A stretch of DNA of 64,000 nt, from NCBI RefSeq assembly GCF_038624605.1, contig NZ_CP152020.1, positions 1,667,312-1,731,311 of the forward strand. Reading direction: 5' to 3'. Every line of letters begins with the position of its first letter. The first letter of the stretch is position 1. The stretch comes from Psychrobacillus sp. FSL K6-4046 (GTDB taxonomy: Bacteria > Bacillota > Bacilli > Bacillales_A > Planococcaceae). Below, piece after piece: positions 10,116 through 18,518 of the stretch. The position numbers were made by a program, and so were the translations under genes. Under the pieces are notes generated by a model. The model had not been told where the DNA came from. It did not search any database and worked only from the letters and a program-made list of their open reading frames with translations.

Positions 10116-10468
10116 CCCTGAGAACCACCTATTACTGATTTAACTTCCTCTACAGAAAGGGAGGAGCGAGTGCTAATTTCCTTTAAGGAGTATCCTTGCT
10201 TATGTAATTCCAGTACTTGATTTTTTATTATTTCATGTACAATTGGTTTTACCACCGTTTGATTTTTTTTAGGGGCAGCATGGATAGGTTCGATCAATAA
10301 TTCTTCTTCAATTACCTTCATTCGCCGTTTAAGTGCACTTGTTTCTTGGTAGACGGTAAAAGAAAGGTCCTCTACTTCTGCTTCCACTTTTTTAGAAGTG
10401 TCCTTAACAAAGAAAGAAATTGCGATTAAAAGTACCCCGAGAGCCATAATTATAAATGATAAGTCCAC
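10112..10468 (-). CDS. Membrane-tethered helix-turn-helix protein, function unknown
   Basis: A 118-residue protein starting at GTG 10468, with GAGGTG 8 bases upstream. It has one N-terminal membrane helix (residues 4-21), a helical charged middle, and a C-terminal helix-turn-helix-like segment (VLELHKQGYSLKEIST, about residues 85-112) of the kind seen in resolvase-type and sigma-70 region-4 folds. It could be a membrane-bound DNA-binding protein, or the fold may serve another purpose. It is translationally coupled to the following gene. By position it may correspond to B. subtilis yqzD. I do not recognise a function. Confidence 0.65.
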   Translation of the reverse strand: MDLSFIIMALGVLLIAISFFVKDTSKKVEAEVEDLSFTVYQETSALKRRMKVIEEELLIEPIHAAPKKNQTVVKPIVHEIIKNQVLELHKQGYSLKEISTRSSLSVEEVKSVIGGSQG

Positions 10469-10548
10469 TTTTTTTCACCTCAAAATTTAAATATCTTCTA
10501 TCTATACTACCATAATGGAAAAAACTTTAAACAAATTCTTCTATAATA

Positions 10549-10579
10549 TTGTAGATTTTCTTCAATTGTGTGCTATAAT
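10549..10579 (+). promoter_or_regulatory. Candidate sigma-A promoter of rpmG
   Basis: TATAAT at 10574-10579 is preceded by TGC, giving an extended -10 element. A weak -35 (TTGTAG, 10549-10554) lies 19 bases upstream. It is placed 67 bases before the rpmG start. Confidence 0.5.
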
Positions 10580-10645
10580 TGGTTAGTCGTATAAATCATG
10601 CTCAAGTTTTATATTTAATCCTGGCAAAGAGTGGGAGGGACAACC

Positions 10646-10795
10646 ATGCGCGTTAATATTACATTAGCTTGTACAGATTGCGGAGAGCGCAACTATATTT
10701 CTAAGAAAAACAAGCGTAACAATCCAGAACGTCTTGAACTTAAAAAATATTGCTCTCGTGAAAAGAAAATGACTCTTCATAGAGAAACTAAATAA
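10646..10795 (+). CDS. rpmG: 50S ribosomal protein L33
   Basis: A 49-residue protein beginning [17 protein letters not shown] and ending TLHRETK, the standard L33 sequence of Bacilli. GGGAGGG precedes the ATG by 6 bases. It has the first zinc-ribbon pair (Cys9, Cys12) and one further Cys36, but the position expected for the fourth ligand is Glu39. It is therefore intermediate between the zinc (C+) and zinc-free (C-) forms. It has its own promoter and terminator. Position between the pst region and the cyclo-ligase gene matches B. subtilis rpmGB. Confidence 0.95.
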   Translation: MRVNITLACTDCGERNYISKKNKRNNPERLELKKYCSREKKMTLHRETK

Positions 10796-10801
10796 TAACC
10801 T

Positions 10802-10834
10802 AAACCAAAACCTTTAATGGTTTTGGTTTTTTTC
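10802..10834 (+). terminator. Rho-independent terminator of rpmG
   Basis: An 11-bp stem (AAACCAAAACC and complement) with a 6-base loop is followed by T residues, just after the rpmG stop. Confidence 0.88.
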
Positions 10835-10864
10835 TTTAGCTATTCTAATATTGGGGGTAAAAAT

Positions 10865-11455
10865 ATGTCCAAACAATTAATAAGAAAAAAAATGCAGGAG
10901 AATTTATCTAGATTAGATTATGATTCATACATATTATATTCCGAGCAAATAAAAATAAATTTTTTACAAGAAATTTCTACCTTAAATTTTCAAACGATTG
11001 GCCTTACGATATCTTCTTTTCCAGAGGTAGATACGGAGGGACTCATTAAGGAACTTTGGAGTATGGGGAAGACAGTAGTTGTACCAAAATGTTCTCCCAA
11101 AAGTCGAGCGATGACTTTTTATCACATAGAAAGCTACGATCAGCTTGAAACGGTCTATATGAATCTAAGGGAGCCAAATCCAAATATTACGAGGGCTATT
11201 AGTTCGGATGCAATTGAGTTGTTAATAGTCCCTGGTATTGTGTATAATAAGTCAGGTTATCGGATCGGGTACGGTGGTGGATATTATGATCGATTCTTAT
11301 CTACTTACCTTGGCTTAACAATGTCCTTGGCTTTTGATATGCAGGTTAATGATGAAGTAGTACGAGAACAGTTCGATCTACCGGTTGACCGCATAATAAC
11401 TGAGAGTGCAACCATACCATGTTATGAATATCGAAAAAAGGATGATTGTAATTGA
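10865..11455 (+). CDS. 5-formyltetrahydrofolate cyclo-ligase (YqgN-like)
   Basis: The enzyme converts 5-formyl-THF to 5,10-methenyl-THF with ATP, returning a storage folate to the one-carbon pool. The 196-residue protein has the ATP/folate motif GYRIGYGGGYYDRFL near residue 145 and the early R-K-K-M substrate region. GGGGGT lies 9 bases before the ATG at 10865; a longer frame from 10817 would run through the rpmG terminator and is rejected. Its end overlaps the TTG start of the next gene by 4 bases. Confidence 0.92.
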   Translation: MSKQLIRKKMQENLSRLDYDSYILYSEQIKINFLQEISTLNFQTIGLTISSFPEVDTEGLIKELWSMGKTVVVPKCSPKSRAMTFYHIESYDQLETVYMNLREPNPNITRAISSDAIELLIVPGIVYNKSGYRIGYGGGYYDRFLSTYLGLTMSLAFDMQVNDEVVREQFDLPVDRIITESATIPCYEYRKKDDCN

Positions 11456-11652
11456 AGTCTGTATATGATGTGATGCAGTTATTAAAACGTTTTGGAATTT
11501 ATGTATACACGAAGGATCGAGTAGCAGATCTTGAAATAATGGAAGAGGAAATAAAAGAATTATATGCTTTGCAGATGATCCAGCCTCAAGATTTTCAACA
11601 GGCTGTATTATTACTTAGACAAGAAAAAAGTAGAATCATTAAAACTTTATGA
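11452..11652 (+). CDS. YqgQ family protein (DUF910)
   Basis: A 66-residue acidic helical protein with the sequence features of the YqgQ/DUF910 family (YDVMQLLKRFGIYVYTKDR near the N-terminus). The start is TTG, overlapping the previous stop codon, with AAGGATG upstream. The function is unknown. In B. subtilis the neighbours are a rhomboid protease gene and glcK (glucokinase); neither is present here. Confidence 0.85.
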   Translation: MKSVYDVMQLLKRFGIYVYTKDRVADLEIMEEEIKELYALQMIQPQDFQQAVLLLRQEKSRIIKTL

Positions 11653-11791
11653 CTAGTAACTAATAAGCTGGCATAAGACTAAAAAGCTATATTACGAAAG
11701 AAATGAAACTTTTCGGGTTTGAGAACGTCTAATAAAGGGTATATAAAAAAGGGATTGTAAAATTTTATATAAATATCCCAATTCATTGATA

Positions 11792-11820
11792 TTGATTTAT
11801 TGTCAATAAAGGATTAATAT
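11792..11820 (+). promoter_or_regulatory. Candidate sigma-A promoter of the LTA synthase gene
   Basis: TTGATT (11792-11797) and TAATAT (11815-11820) are separated by 17 bases, 50 bases before the TTG start. Nothing else is recognisable in the 218-base gap after yqgQ. Confidence 0.5.
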
Positions 11821-11870
11821 ATACACTGTTACTTTACTCGCATAAGGAGTAAATAAGGAGGATGTAGGCA

Positions 11871-13772
11871 TTGAAAAATAACTGGCCCAAACATTCTATT
11901 CTTGTAATTGCAATTGTGGCAACTTGGATAAAAACGTATATTGTGTACCACACGAGCTTTGATATGAAAATCGAGAATATAATGCAACAATTTATTTTAT
12001 TTATTAACCCATTGAGCTTTTTGCTCCTGATCTATGGAATTTCTTTATTTTATAAAACCAATAAGGCTCGAAATAGACATATAGTAATTACTAGTGTGAT
12101 ACTTTCCATCGTGCTTTATGCAAATGCTGTATTTTATCGCTTTTTCACGGATTTCATAACCATTCCAGTCTTGTTTCAAACAAGTAATTTTGGAGATTTA
12201 GGTTCTTCTGCAGCAGCAAGTATCTTCCTTACTGATATTTTCTATTTCACCGATATTGCGATTATTTTAATCGCGATGAAATGGTTAAAAACTAGAGAAA
12301 AAGGTACGAGTATTAAACCAGCAACAAGAAGAGCATATTTTGTGCTTTCTGCTGCTATATTATTTTTAAATTTAGGACTTTCTGAAATTGAGAGACCTCA
12401 GCTTCTAACAAGAAGTTTTGACAGAGAGATGCTTGTTAAAAATCTTGGCTCATACAATTACCATTTATACGACATTTATATTCAATCCAAGTCCCATGCT
12501 CAACGTGCACTTGCAGATGGAAGTGAGTTAGTCGAAGTAAATAACTATGTACGCTCAAATCAAGCAGATCCGAATGAGGAAATGTTTGGCTTAGCTAAAG
12601 ACAGAAACCTAATTGTTGTTTCTATGGAATCTTTACAGTCGTTTGTTTTAAATAACGAAATGAACGGGCATGAAGTAACCCCATTCTTAAACAGTCTAAC
12701 GAACGATAAAGATACATTCTATTTTTCAAATTTCTATCATCAAACAGGATTAGGGAAAACATCTGATTCAGAGTTTCTTATAGAAAATTCTCTTTATCCT
12801 TTAGGTGGCGGCGCGGTATTCTTTACACACGGAGAAAACACATACCACTCAATGGCAGAACGTTTAAATGAGGAAGGTTACTTTACGAACGTCATGCACT
12901 CTAACAAGAAAAGCTTTTGGAACCGAGATATGATGTACCAGTCGCTTAATATTCAAAAGTTTTATGATGTAATGAGTTATGATGTAAATGATGAAAACTC
13001 AGTAAACTGGGGACTAAAGGATATTCCATTCCTAGAGCAATCTGTAGATTTAATGACAGAAATGCCTGAGCCTTTTTATTCACGTTTAATCACGTTGACG
13101 AATCACCATCCATTTACATTGGATGAAGAAGATATGTTAATACCTGAATATGATTCTAATTCTGGAACATTAAATAGATACTTCCAATCCGTTCGTTACA
13201 TGGATGAATCATTAAAAGTATTCTTTGATGAATTAAAAGAAAAAGGATTATATGATAATTCTATTATTGTAATGTATGGAGACCATTATGGTATTTCTGA
13301 AAATCATAATGCTGCAATGTCTAAGTATTTAGGTAAAGAAATCACGCCTTATGAATCTGCTAAGTTACAAAGCGTTCCTATGTTCGTTCATATACCAAAT
13401 AGTGATGCTGGGAAAGAAATTACGGATATTTCCGGTCAAATTGACTTACGTCCAACAATTTTACACTTATTAGGTTTAGAAACGAATAAGGATATGCAAT
13501 TAGGTGCAGATATTTTCTCTGAGGATCACGAGGAATTTGTTATTTTCCGTAATGGTGGTTTTGTTACAGAAGATTATTTATACACTGCAAACACATGTTA
13601 TGAGAATGGAACAGGTCTAGAGGTCGAGATGGAAAACTGTCAGCCATATGTTGATCGAGCAACACAGGCACTAGGCTATTCCGATAAAATTATCAATGGA
13701 GATTTGCTACGATTCTATGATTTAAAGACAGGTAATCTTTTAATTGATGAAACGAAGGATTCAACTGAATAA
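11871..13772 (+). CDS. LTA synthase family protein (polyglycerolphosphate lipoteichoic acid synthase)
   Basis: This enzyme polymerises glycerol phosphate from phosphatidylglycerol onto a glycolipid anchor outside the cell. The 633-residue protein has five N-terminal membrane helices (to about residue 170), a linker, and an extracellular sulfatase-fold domain. In this domain Glu253 (SMESLQ) and Thr297 (GKTSDSE) are the expected metal ligand and catalytic nucleophile, and MYGDHYG carries further metal ligands. TTG is the start, with TAAGGAGG 9 bases upstream. The position after yqgQ corresponds to B. subtilis yqgS. Whether it is the main LtaS or a primase or stress paralogue cannot be told from this window. 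Confidence 0.92.
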   Translation: MKNNWPKHSILVIAIVATWIKTYIVYHTSFDMKIENIMQQFILFINPLSFLLLIYGISLFYKTNKARNRHIVITSVILSIVLYANAVFYRFFTDFITIPVLFQTSNFGDLGSSAAASIFLTDIFYFTDIAIILIAMKWLKTREKGTSIKPATRRAYFVLSAAILFLNLGLSEIERPQLLTRSFDREMLVKNLGSYNYHLYDIYIQSKSHAQRALADGSELVEVNNYVRSNQADPNEEMFGLAKDRNLIVVSMESLQSFVLNNEMNGHEVTPFLNSLTNDKDTFYFSNFYHQTGLGKTSDSEFLIENSLYPLGGGAVFFTHGENTYHSMAERLNEEGYFTNVMHSNKKSFWNRDMMYQSLNIQKFYDVMSYDVNDENSVNWGLKDIPFLEQSVDLMTEMPEPFYSRLITLTNHHPFTLDEEDMLIPEYDSNSGTLNRYFQSVRYMDESLKVFFDELKEKGLYDNSIIVMYGDHYGISENHNAAMSKYLGKEITPYESAKLQSVPMFVHIPNSDAGKEITDISGQIDLRPTILHLLGLETNKDMQLGADIFSEDHEEFVIFRNGGFVTEDYLYTANTCYENGTGLEVEMENCQPYVDRATQALGYSDKIINGDLLRFYDLKTGNLLIDETKDSTE

Positions 13773-13778
13773 TTTCTT

Positions 13779-13811
13779 AAAAGCACAGACTAAAAAGTCT
13801 GTGCTTTTTTA
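13779..13811 (+). terminator. Rho-independent terminator after the LTA synthase gene
   Basis: A 13-bp stem (AAAAGCACAGACT and complement) with a 4-base AAAA loop and T-run. The rest of the 321-base gap to 14093 is very AT-rich. It contains a possible -10 (TATAAAAT near 13965) but nothing I can assign firmly. Confidence 0.88.
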
Positions 13812-14093
13812 GCTGATAAATAAAATTCGTAAAAATTACTGGCGTCTTTTAGTTAAATCTTAAGCAGTTAGAAAAGTCTTAATTTTATTATGCCCTTTTC
13901 AAAATTTTAAGCTAAAAAATATGTAGATAATGTAAAGTGGTGTGACTTTTTGTGTTATCCTATAAAATAACGATTATTATTTTATTGAATTAGCTCATTA
14001 GAAAAAGTTAGAGAATAAAATATAAGATGTTTACTTTTTTTGAAACAAAATGTAGTTTGAATCGTCTAATGTGTATAGGATGAAGGGGGGAGA

Positions 14094-15197
14094 ATGTTGA
14101 AAAAAGCTTTATTATTTATATTTTGTATAATGTTTTTACAGGCCTGCACAGAAACAGAGAAGTCACCAGAAGTTCCCCCTGACGATATCTCCGAGCAGCC
14201 CACATCTGCAAATGAAAATGATATCACAAATAATATCCCATCCATTCATTTAGAACGTAACAAATTTCATAGTGTTATTGGTTGGTTATCTGATGATGAA
14301 ATCTTACTTATATTGGTCGACAAAGGAGAGTGGATTTTAAAATCTTACTCGGTCACTAAAGAAGAATGGAAAGAGATTTATAGAACTAAAACACCAGTGA
14401 TTCAAGGAATGATTCATCCGAGCAAAGAAATGATAGTTTTACATACTTCTAACAATTCCTCCTCAGCTGAAGTGCAATTAATACATATGAACGGTGTAGT
14501 GGAGCAAAGCTTGTATTTTGAATCTGCTGAACTGTACATGGATTGGCATCCAACAGATCCAAATTTAATTGCTTTCACTGCTTTTTATGAAGATTGGAGT
14601 TATAACAGCGTAGTTTACAATGGACATACGCAAGAAATGGAAGCGATTGATGTAGAGAATCCATTTGTAAAGTGGTTGGACAGCGAGAATTTAATGGTAT
14701 TCGATTGGAGTGAAACTAGTTTAGATGGAAGTAATCTAAAACAGTATTCTATAGCTGATCATTCCATTAAGGCTACGGAGTGGAGTAATATTATAGATGT
14801 ACAAAACTTAGGGGATTCTCTAGTCTATATTCAAATAGATGAAGAAAACATGCAATTTAAGTATCACTTAGTGAACAAAAGTAATGGAAAGAGCTTTGAC
14901 TGGGTATCTCCAGCCGTAAGTAATTACTCCGAGTGGGTTATACCTACCATATCCATAATCTCTCCAAATAGCTTTATTGCCTTCCAAGCGAAAGAAAAGG
15001 GAAATAAGGATGAAACAAATGAAAAAAGTATAATAGGTATGTATTCCATAGAAGGGGAAAAACAATATGGGGAAATAATAGAACGTCCTATTGACTGCTC
15101 GCCAAACGGTATGATTTGTCTTGGTGGATATGAGAAAGAACAATGGATTAACTTAAATACCTTAAAAGAAGGTAAATGGTTAAATATATTGGAATAG
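14094..15197 (+). CDS. Lipoprotein with WD/beta-propeller-like repeats (YqgU-like)
   Basis: A 367-residue predicted lipoprotein: a short basic start, hydrophobic core and lipobox LQAC with Cys18. A Pro/Glu/Thr-rich linker follows, then a domain in which segments such as GWLSDDEILLIL, MDWHPTDPNLIAF and VKWLDSENLMVF recur at about 60-70 residue spacing, as in beta-propellers. The start is ATG 14094 or TTG 14097; the latter is better spaced from GGGGGG (14085-14090). Position between the LTA synthase and DUF2759 genes matches B. subtilis yqgU. The function is unknown; a structural or sensing role at the membrane surface is only a guess. Confidence 0.75.
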   Translation: MLKKALLFIFCIMFLQACTETEKSPEVPPDDISEQPTSANENDITNNIPSIHLERNKFHSVIGWLSDDEILLILVDKGEWILKSYSVTKEEWKEIYRTKTPVIQGMIHPSKEMIVLHTSNNSSSAEVQLIHMNGVVEQSLYFESAELYMDWHPTDPNLIAFTAFYEDWSYNSVVYNGHTQEMEAIDVENPFVKWLDSENLMVFDWSETSLDGSNLKQYSIADHSIKATEWSNIIDVQNLGDSLVYIQIDEENMQFKYHLVNKSNGKSFDWVSPAVSNYSEWVIPTISIISPNSFIAFQAKEKGNKDETNEKSIIGMYSIEGEKQYGEIIERPIDCSPNGMICLGGYEKEQWINLNTLKEGKWLNILE

Positions 15198-15232
15198 AAA
15201 AAGCTGCTATACATTTGTATAGCAGCTTTTTC
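15198..15232. terminator. Bidirectional terminator between convergent genes
   Basis: A 15-bp stem (AAAAAGCTGCTATAC and complement) with a 4-base loop carries A and T tracts on its two arms. It serves the lipoprotein gene and the leftward DUF2759 gene. Confidence 0.9.
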
Positions 15233-15240
15233 TGTATGTT

Positions 15241-15420
15241 TTAGTGTAAGCTTGGTGGAAAGCCTTGGTTGATTACTGTCATAACTGTAAAGAAACCAAA
15301 AACTGCAAATGTACCAAAGTTAAATAAAACACTTAGTAAATTTTTTTCTTTGATTGCTTGGTAAGTGCCTATAATAGCTAGCACTGTAACAAGACCAAAA
15401 ATAACTATTAATAAGTTCAT
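15241..15420 (-). CDS. DUF2759 family membrane protein (YqgW-like)
   Basis: A 59-residue protein with two membrane helices (MNLLIVIFGLVTVLAIIGTY and the segment around FGTFAVFGFFTVMTVI). AAGGAGTG lies just upstream of the ATG at 15420, which rules out the longer frame from 15465. The family is small, conserved in Bacillales and uncharacterised. The place next to the YqgX-like hydrolase matches B. subtilis yqgW. Confidence 0.78.
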   Translation of the reverse strand: MNLLIVIFGLVTVLAIIGTYQAIKEKNLLSVLFNFGTFAVFGFFTVMTVINQGFPPSLH

Positions 15421-15572
15421 GAAAGACACTCCTTCCGACATATAAAATAAATGTCGCGATTGCATATTCCTCTTCTATTGTAATTGTTATCTGTTCTTTT
15501 GTCGAGTAATAAAAGTGGCGAAAGATTGAACAAAGGTAAACAAATCGTTTAATATAGAGAAGAGGTGAAATT

Positions 15573-16211
15573 ATGTTAAATATACGTACATACCCATTAG
15601 GTTTTATACAAACGAATTGCTACGTCATTTCCAATGCTAAAAAAGAATGCCTAATTTTTGATCCAGGAGGCAACGGAGAGCAGTTAATTAAGGAGCTAAA
15701 CAGGCTGCATTTAAAACCAATTGCCATACTGCTGACCCATGCTCACTTTGATCATATTGGGGCTGTAGATGACGTAAGAGATACATATCATATTCCAGTC
15801 TATATACATCCTACAGAAAAGTCATGGTTAACTAATGCGGAGAAGAATGGTTCTGCCAAATATGCAGAAATCCCAAATATTATTGCTAAAGAAGCCGACG
15901 TAATGTTAAACCATGAAGAAAAGATGAGTATTGGTGATTTTGAATTTACCATCTCTCACACACCAGGACATTCTCCAGGCAGCATAACCTATTACTTTGA
16001 ATCAGATGGCTTTGCAATAGTTGGAGATACGTTATTCCAAAACAGTATAGGTCGTACAGATCTACCTGGTGGTAACGAGAAGCAGCTGTTAAAGTCGATA
16101 CACACAAAGCTATTAACACTTCCTGTAGAAACTGTAATATATCCTGGGCATGGCCCAGCATCAACTGTTCAAGCAGAAATGGACAGCAATCCATTTTTGA
16201 ATGGGTTTTAA
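15573..16211 (+). CDS. Metallo-beta-lactamase-fold hydrolase, glyoxalase II-like (YqgX-like)
   Basis: A 212-residue single-domain hydrolase with the binuclear metal motif THAHFDHIG (His56, His58, Asp60, His61), a further His in HTPGHSPG, GDTLF, and the final YPGHGP. This set is that of the glyoxalase II/YcbL branch, which hydrolyses S-lactoylglutathione-type or related thioesters. In bacillithiol-using Firmicutes the natural substrate is probably a bacillithiol adduct, which is inference. The C-terminal helical domain of classical GloB is missing, as is normal for this short branch. GAAGAGGTG precedes the ATG. Confidence 0.88.
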   Translation: MLNIRTYPLGFIQTNCYVISNAKKECLIFDPGGNGEQLIKELNRLHLKPIAILLTHAHFDHIGAVDDVRDTYHIPVYIHPTEKSWLTNAEKNGSAKYAEIPNIIAKEADVMLNHEEKMSIGDFEFTISHTPGHSPGSITYYFESDGFAIVGDTLFQNSIGRTDLPGGNEKQLLKSIHTKLLTLPVETVIYPGHGPASTVQAEMDSNPFLNGF

Positions 16212-16225
16212 TAAAGACCAAATAA

Positions 16226-16258
16226 AAAGCAGCCTCCATTATATGTGGAAGCTGCTTT
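16226..16258. terminator. Likely bidirectional terminator
   Basis: The arms AAAGCAGC...TCCA and TGGA...GCTGCTTT pair with one internal mismatch and a 7-base loop. It lies between two convergent genes, with A and T residues at the flanks. Confidence 0.7.
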
Positions 16259-16266
16259 GGACTTTA

Positions 16267-16506
16267 TTAATGTCCACCTGGTACATGTATGAATGTAGTG
16301 TAGTATGTAAAACCAGCGAAGAAGAACATTAAGTAAGCCCCGAAGATGTACATATACATACGCTCAGATAGGTTTAAGAACCCTAAAAGAAGGAATAACC
16401 CCGTATTTGCTAAAAATAGTAAAGACGCTTCTGTCATATCACCTAAATAAAACATAACTGCAAAAATCCCTGTCCAGAATGCCATTACTTTATACATATT
16501 GCCCAA
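16267..16506 (-). CDS. DUF2626 family membrane protein (YqgY-like)
   Basis: A 79-residue protein with about three membrane helices and an aromatic, Met-rich C-terminal half (ERMYMYIFGAYLMFFFAGF). I take TTG 16506 as start because GGAGGG lies 7 bases upstream; the next ATG (16497) is 16 bases from that site. The family is conserved in Bacillales and has no known function. Gene order matches B. subtilis yqgX-yqgY. Confidence 0.75.
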   Translation of the reverse strand: MGNMYKVMAFWTGIFAVMFYLGDMTEASLLFLANTGLFLLLGFLNLSERMYMYIFGAYLMFFFAGFTYYTTFIHVPGGH

Positions 16507-16647
16507 TTGTAGTCCCTCCTTTTGCAAAGAATACAAATAATTCTCCTATTCATTATAAATGAAAGTGTTCTTACATGTAAACTGATTATTAGATATCTAC
16601 ATATGAATAACATAAGTTTGTCACAATTAAGATACATCTTCAATTCA

Positions 16648-17328
16648 TTATAGAACTTCGACGTGATATACGCAATTAATACAGTGATTTTGCTTACTCT
16701 CTAACTGGATGAATGAATTCTCTGGGAATAACTTGTCAAACTGTCCTTTTAGAAAGGATTCATGTAATAAGCATATAAATTGTGGGTATTTATTTAAAAA
16801 ATCTTTATAAGGACAATTGAATATAGAAAAAGTGATAACTTTTTTATTGTTCTTTTCCATGATAGTAGGGATATAACCTATAGAGTGGGCAGTTTCCTTT
16901 AAAATATCCAGTCTCTCTTCAAAGGACATGCTATCCATTAGTGTATGATTAACCACTTTTTGTCCATTTTGATAAGCGATATCCTTAGCTTTTTCAAGCG
17001 CTTCCTCACCCATTGTATCCACTAATTCCAATAGCCATTCAAGCAGTAAATGATTTTCTTGTTTAGGAAAACTTAAATGTATTGGTTCTTCAGCAACAAC
17101 ATAAACTCTTGCTGGCCGACCACCTTTTTCGTTTTTAACGAATTTCGAAGTCAGTAGCTTCGCTTCGTTTAGTTTTGTAAGATGTAGTCTAGCCACATTT
17201 GGATGAATACCAAAATGTTGGGCAATTTGCTGTACATTTACTTCCTTATTTTCTTTTATAATATATTGATAGATTGAGTATCTAGTCTCATCTGCCAGGG
17301 TACCTGTTAGTTTTAATGTATCGGACAA
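16648..17328 (-). CDS. Winged-helix transcriptional regulator with C-terminal cysteine cluster (SufR-like)
   Basis: A 226-residue regulator. The N-terminal winged helix (about residues 5-80) has the ArsR/MarR-like pattern IAQHFGIHPNVARLHL followed by a wing KGGRPARVY. The C-terminal domain contains Cys in IFNCPYK, CLLHE and the terminal HCINCVYHVEV. Such Cys sets in SufR-type regulators bind an iron-sulfur cluster, so redox or iron sensing is plausible but not shown. TTG 17328 is chosen because GGTGGG lies 7 bases upstream. It is transcribed away from comGA from a shared 173-base region, so it could influence comG expression. I do not know a B. subtilis orthologue at this place. Confidence 0.8.
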   Translation of the reverse strand: MSDTLKLTGTLADETRYSIYQYIIKENKEVNVQQIAQHFGIHPNVARLHLTKLNEAKLLTSKFVKNEKGGRPARVYVVAEEPIHLSFPKQENHLLLEWLLELVDTMGEEALEKAKDIAYQNGQKVVNHTLMDSMSFEERLDILKETAHSIGYIPTIMEKNNKKVITFSIFNCPYKDFLNKYPQFICLLHESFLKGQFDKLFPENSFIQLESKQNHCINCVYHVEVL

Positions 17329-17501
17329 GTATATCCCACCTTCCATTAATTTTATTATAAGGGAGAATTTAAGAATGACAAACGATATCATCTAATAAAT
17401 AAAAATTGTGAAAAATCACTTTATTTATTTAGAAATAGGAAGTATACTATGTTTTATAAGCTTCGTGCGGCCAAGCTTGTGACTGGGGAAAGGACGACTA
17501 A

Positions 17502-18518
17502 ATGCAGCAAGAAGAAAATGTAGTGGAACAAAGATGCTTCCAACTATTAAAGAAGGCACATCAATTTGGAGCTTCTGATCTTCACATGATTCCCAATGAA
17601 GAAAATTACATCTATTATTTCAAGAAGACATCCCAAATGTTCGAGGCAGGTCAGCTGCCATTAAATCTCGGGATTAGAATCATATCATACTTCAAGTTTT
17701 TATCCTCTCTTGATATCAGCGAAAAACGAAAACCACAAAGCGGTTCCTTCCAACATATGTTTAACTCACAAAAATTTTCGTTTCGAGTTTCTACCTTACC
17801 ATCTGTGTATGGAAAGGAGAGCTTAGTCATTCGACTTCAACAGCACGACAATGCAAAAATTATCCACTCACTTTCCTTATTTAGAGGAGCATCAGACAAA
17901 ATCGTAGAGCTTGCTAACCAACGACAAGGAATGATTCTATTTGTTGGACCAACTGGCTCAGGTAAGTCTACATCTATGTATTCATTGACAAAATACTGTG
18001 CAGAAAATATGAACCGGCATGTCATCTCTTTAGAGGACCCTGTTGAAAATAGCCAATCATATCTACTTCAAATTCAAGTGAATGAGCGCTCAGGTGTTAC
18101 GTATGCCAAAGGGCTAAAAGCCATCTTAAGGCACTCGCCAGACGTTATTATGATCGGAGAGATAAGAGATGAGGATACGGCTAAAGCGGCAATACAGGCT
18201 TCCTTAACGGGCCACTTAGTAGTATCCACGATTCATGCCAAGGACGGATTAGGTGCTTTATATAGACTAATGGATCTTGGTATTAGTATTGATGAATTAA
18301 AACAAACGGTAACCGGTGTTGTCACTCAAAGATTGGTAAGTGTAGTAAAAACAAAAAGTCCAGAACTATCTGCCATATATGAAATTATTGCAGATGATGT
18401 TTTAAAGGGTGCCTTACTCTCGATAAGTGAAGGAAATACTTTCAAGGTTCCAGTTCCCTTAACTCTTTCGTACCAAATAGAAAGGGGGATCAGGGAAGGT
18501 GTTATTAAAATCAATTAA
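17502..18518 (+). CDS. comGA: Competence pseudopilus assembly ATPase ComGA
   Basis: Secretion-type ATPase (PilB/GspE family) that drives assembly of the ComG transformation pilus at the membrane. The 338-residue protein has Walker A GPTGSGKST (149-157), the Asp box (HVISLEDPVE), Walker B (VIMIGEIRDEDTA) and the His box (GHLVVSTIHA). It lacks the long N-terminal domain of PilB, as normal for ComGA. GGGGAAAGGA precedes the ATG. Upstream, AAAA-N5-TTTA at 17411-17423 resembles half of a ComK box, and TATACT (17443-17448) could be the -10. I cannot find a second clear AT-box, so ComK control is likely from family knowledge rather than proven here. Confidence 0.95.
   Translation: MQQEENVVEQRCFQLLKKAHQFGASDLHMIPNEENYIYYFKKTSQMFEAGQLPLNLGIRIISYFKFLSSLDISEKRKPQSGSFQHMFNSQKFSFRVSTLPSVYGKESLVIRLQQHDNAKIIHSLSLFRGASDKIVELANQRQGMILFVGPTGSGKSTSMYSLTKYCAENMNRHVISLEDPVENSQSYLLQIQVNERSGVTYAKGLKAILRHSPDVIMIGEIRDEDTAKAAIQASLTGHLVVSTIHAKDGLGALYRLMDLGISIDELKQTVTGVVTQRLVSVVKTKSPELSAIYEIIADDVLKGALLSISEGNTFKVPVPLTLSYQIERGIREGVIKIN

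Noticed and set aside
17385-17460. Full ComK box upstream of comGA
   Set aside because: Only one AAAA-N5-TTTA half is clear; no second AT-box at an accepted distance was found, so it is not listed as a feature.
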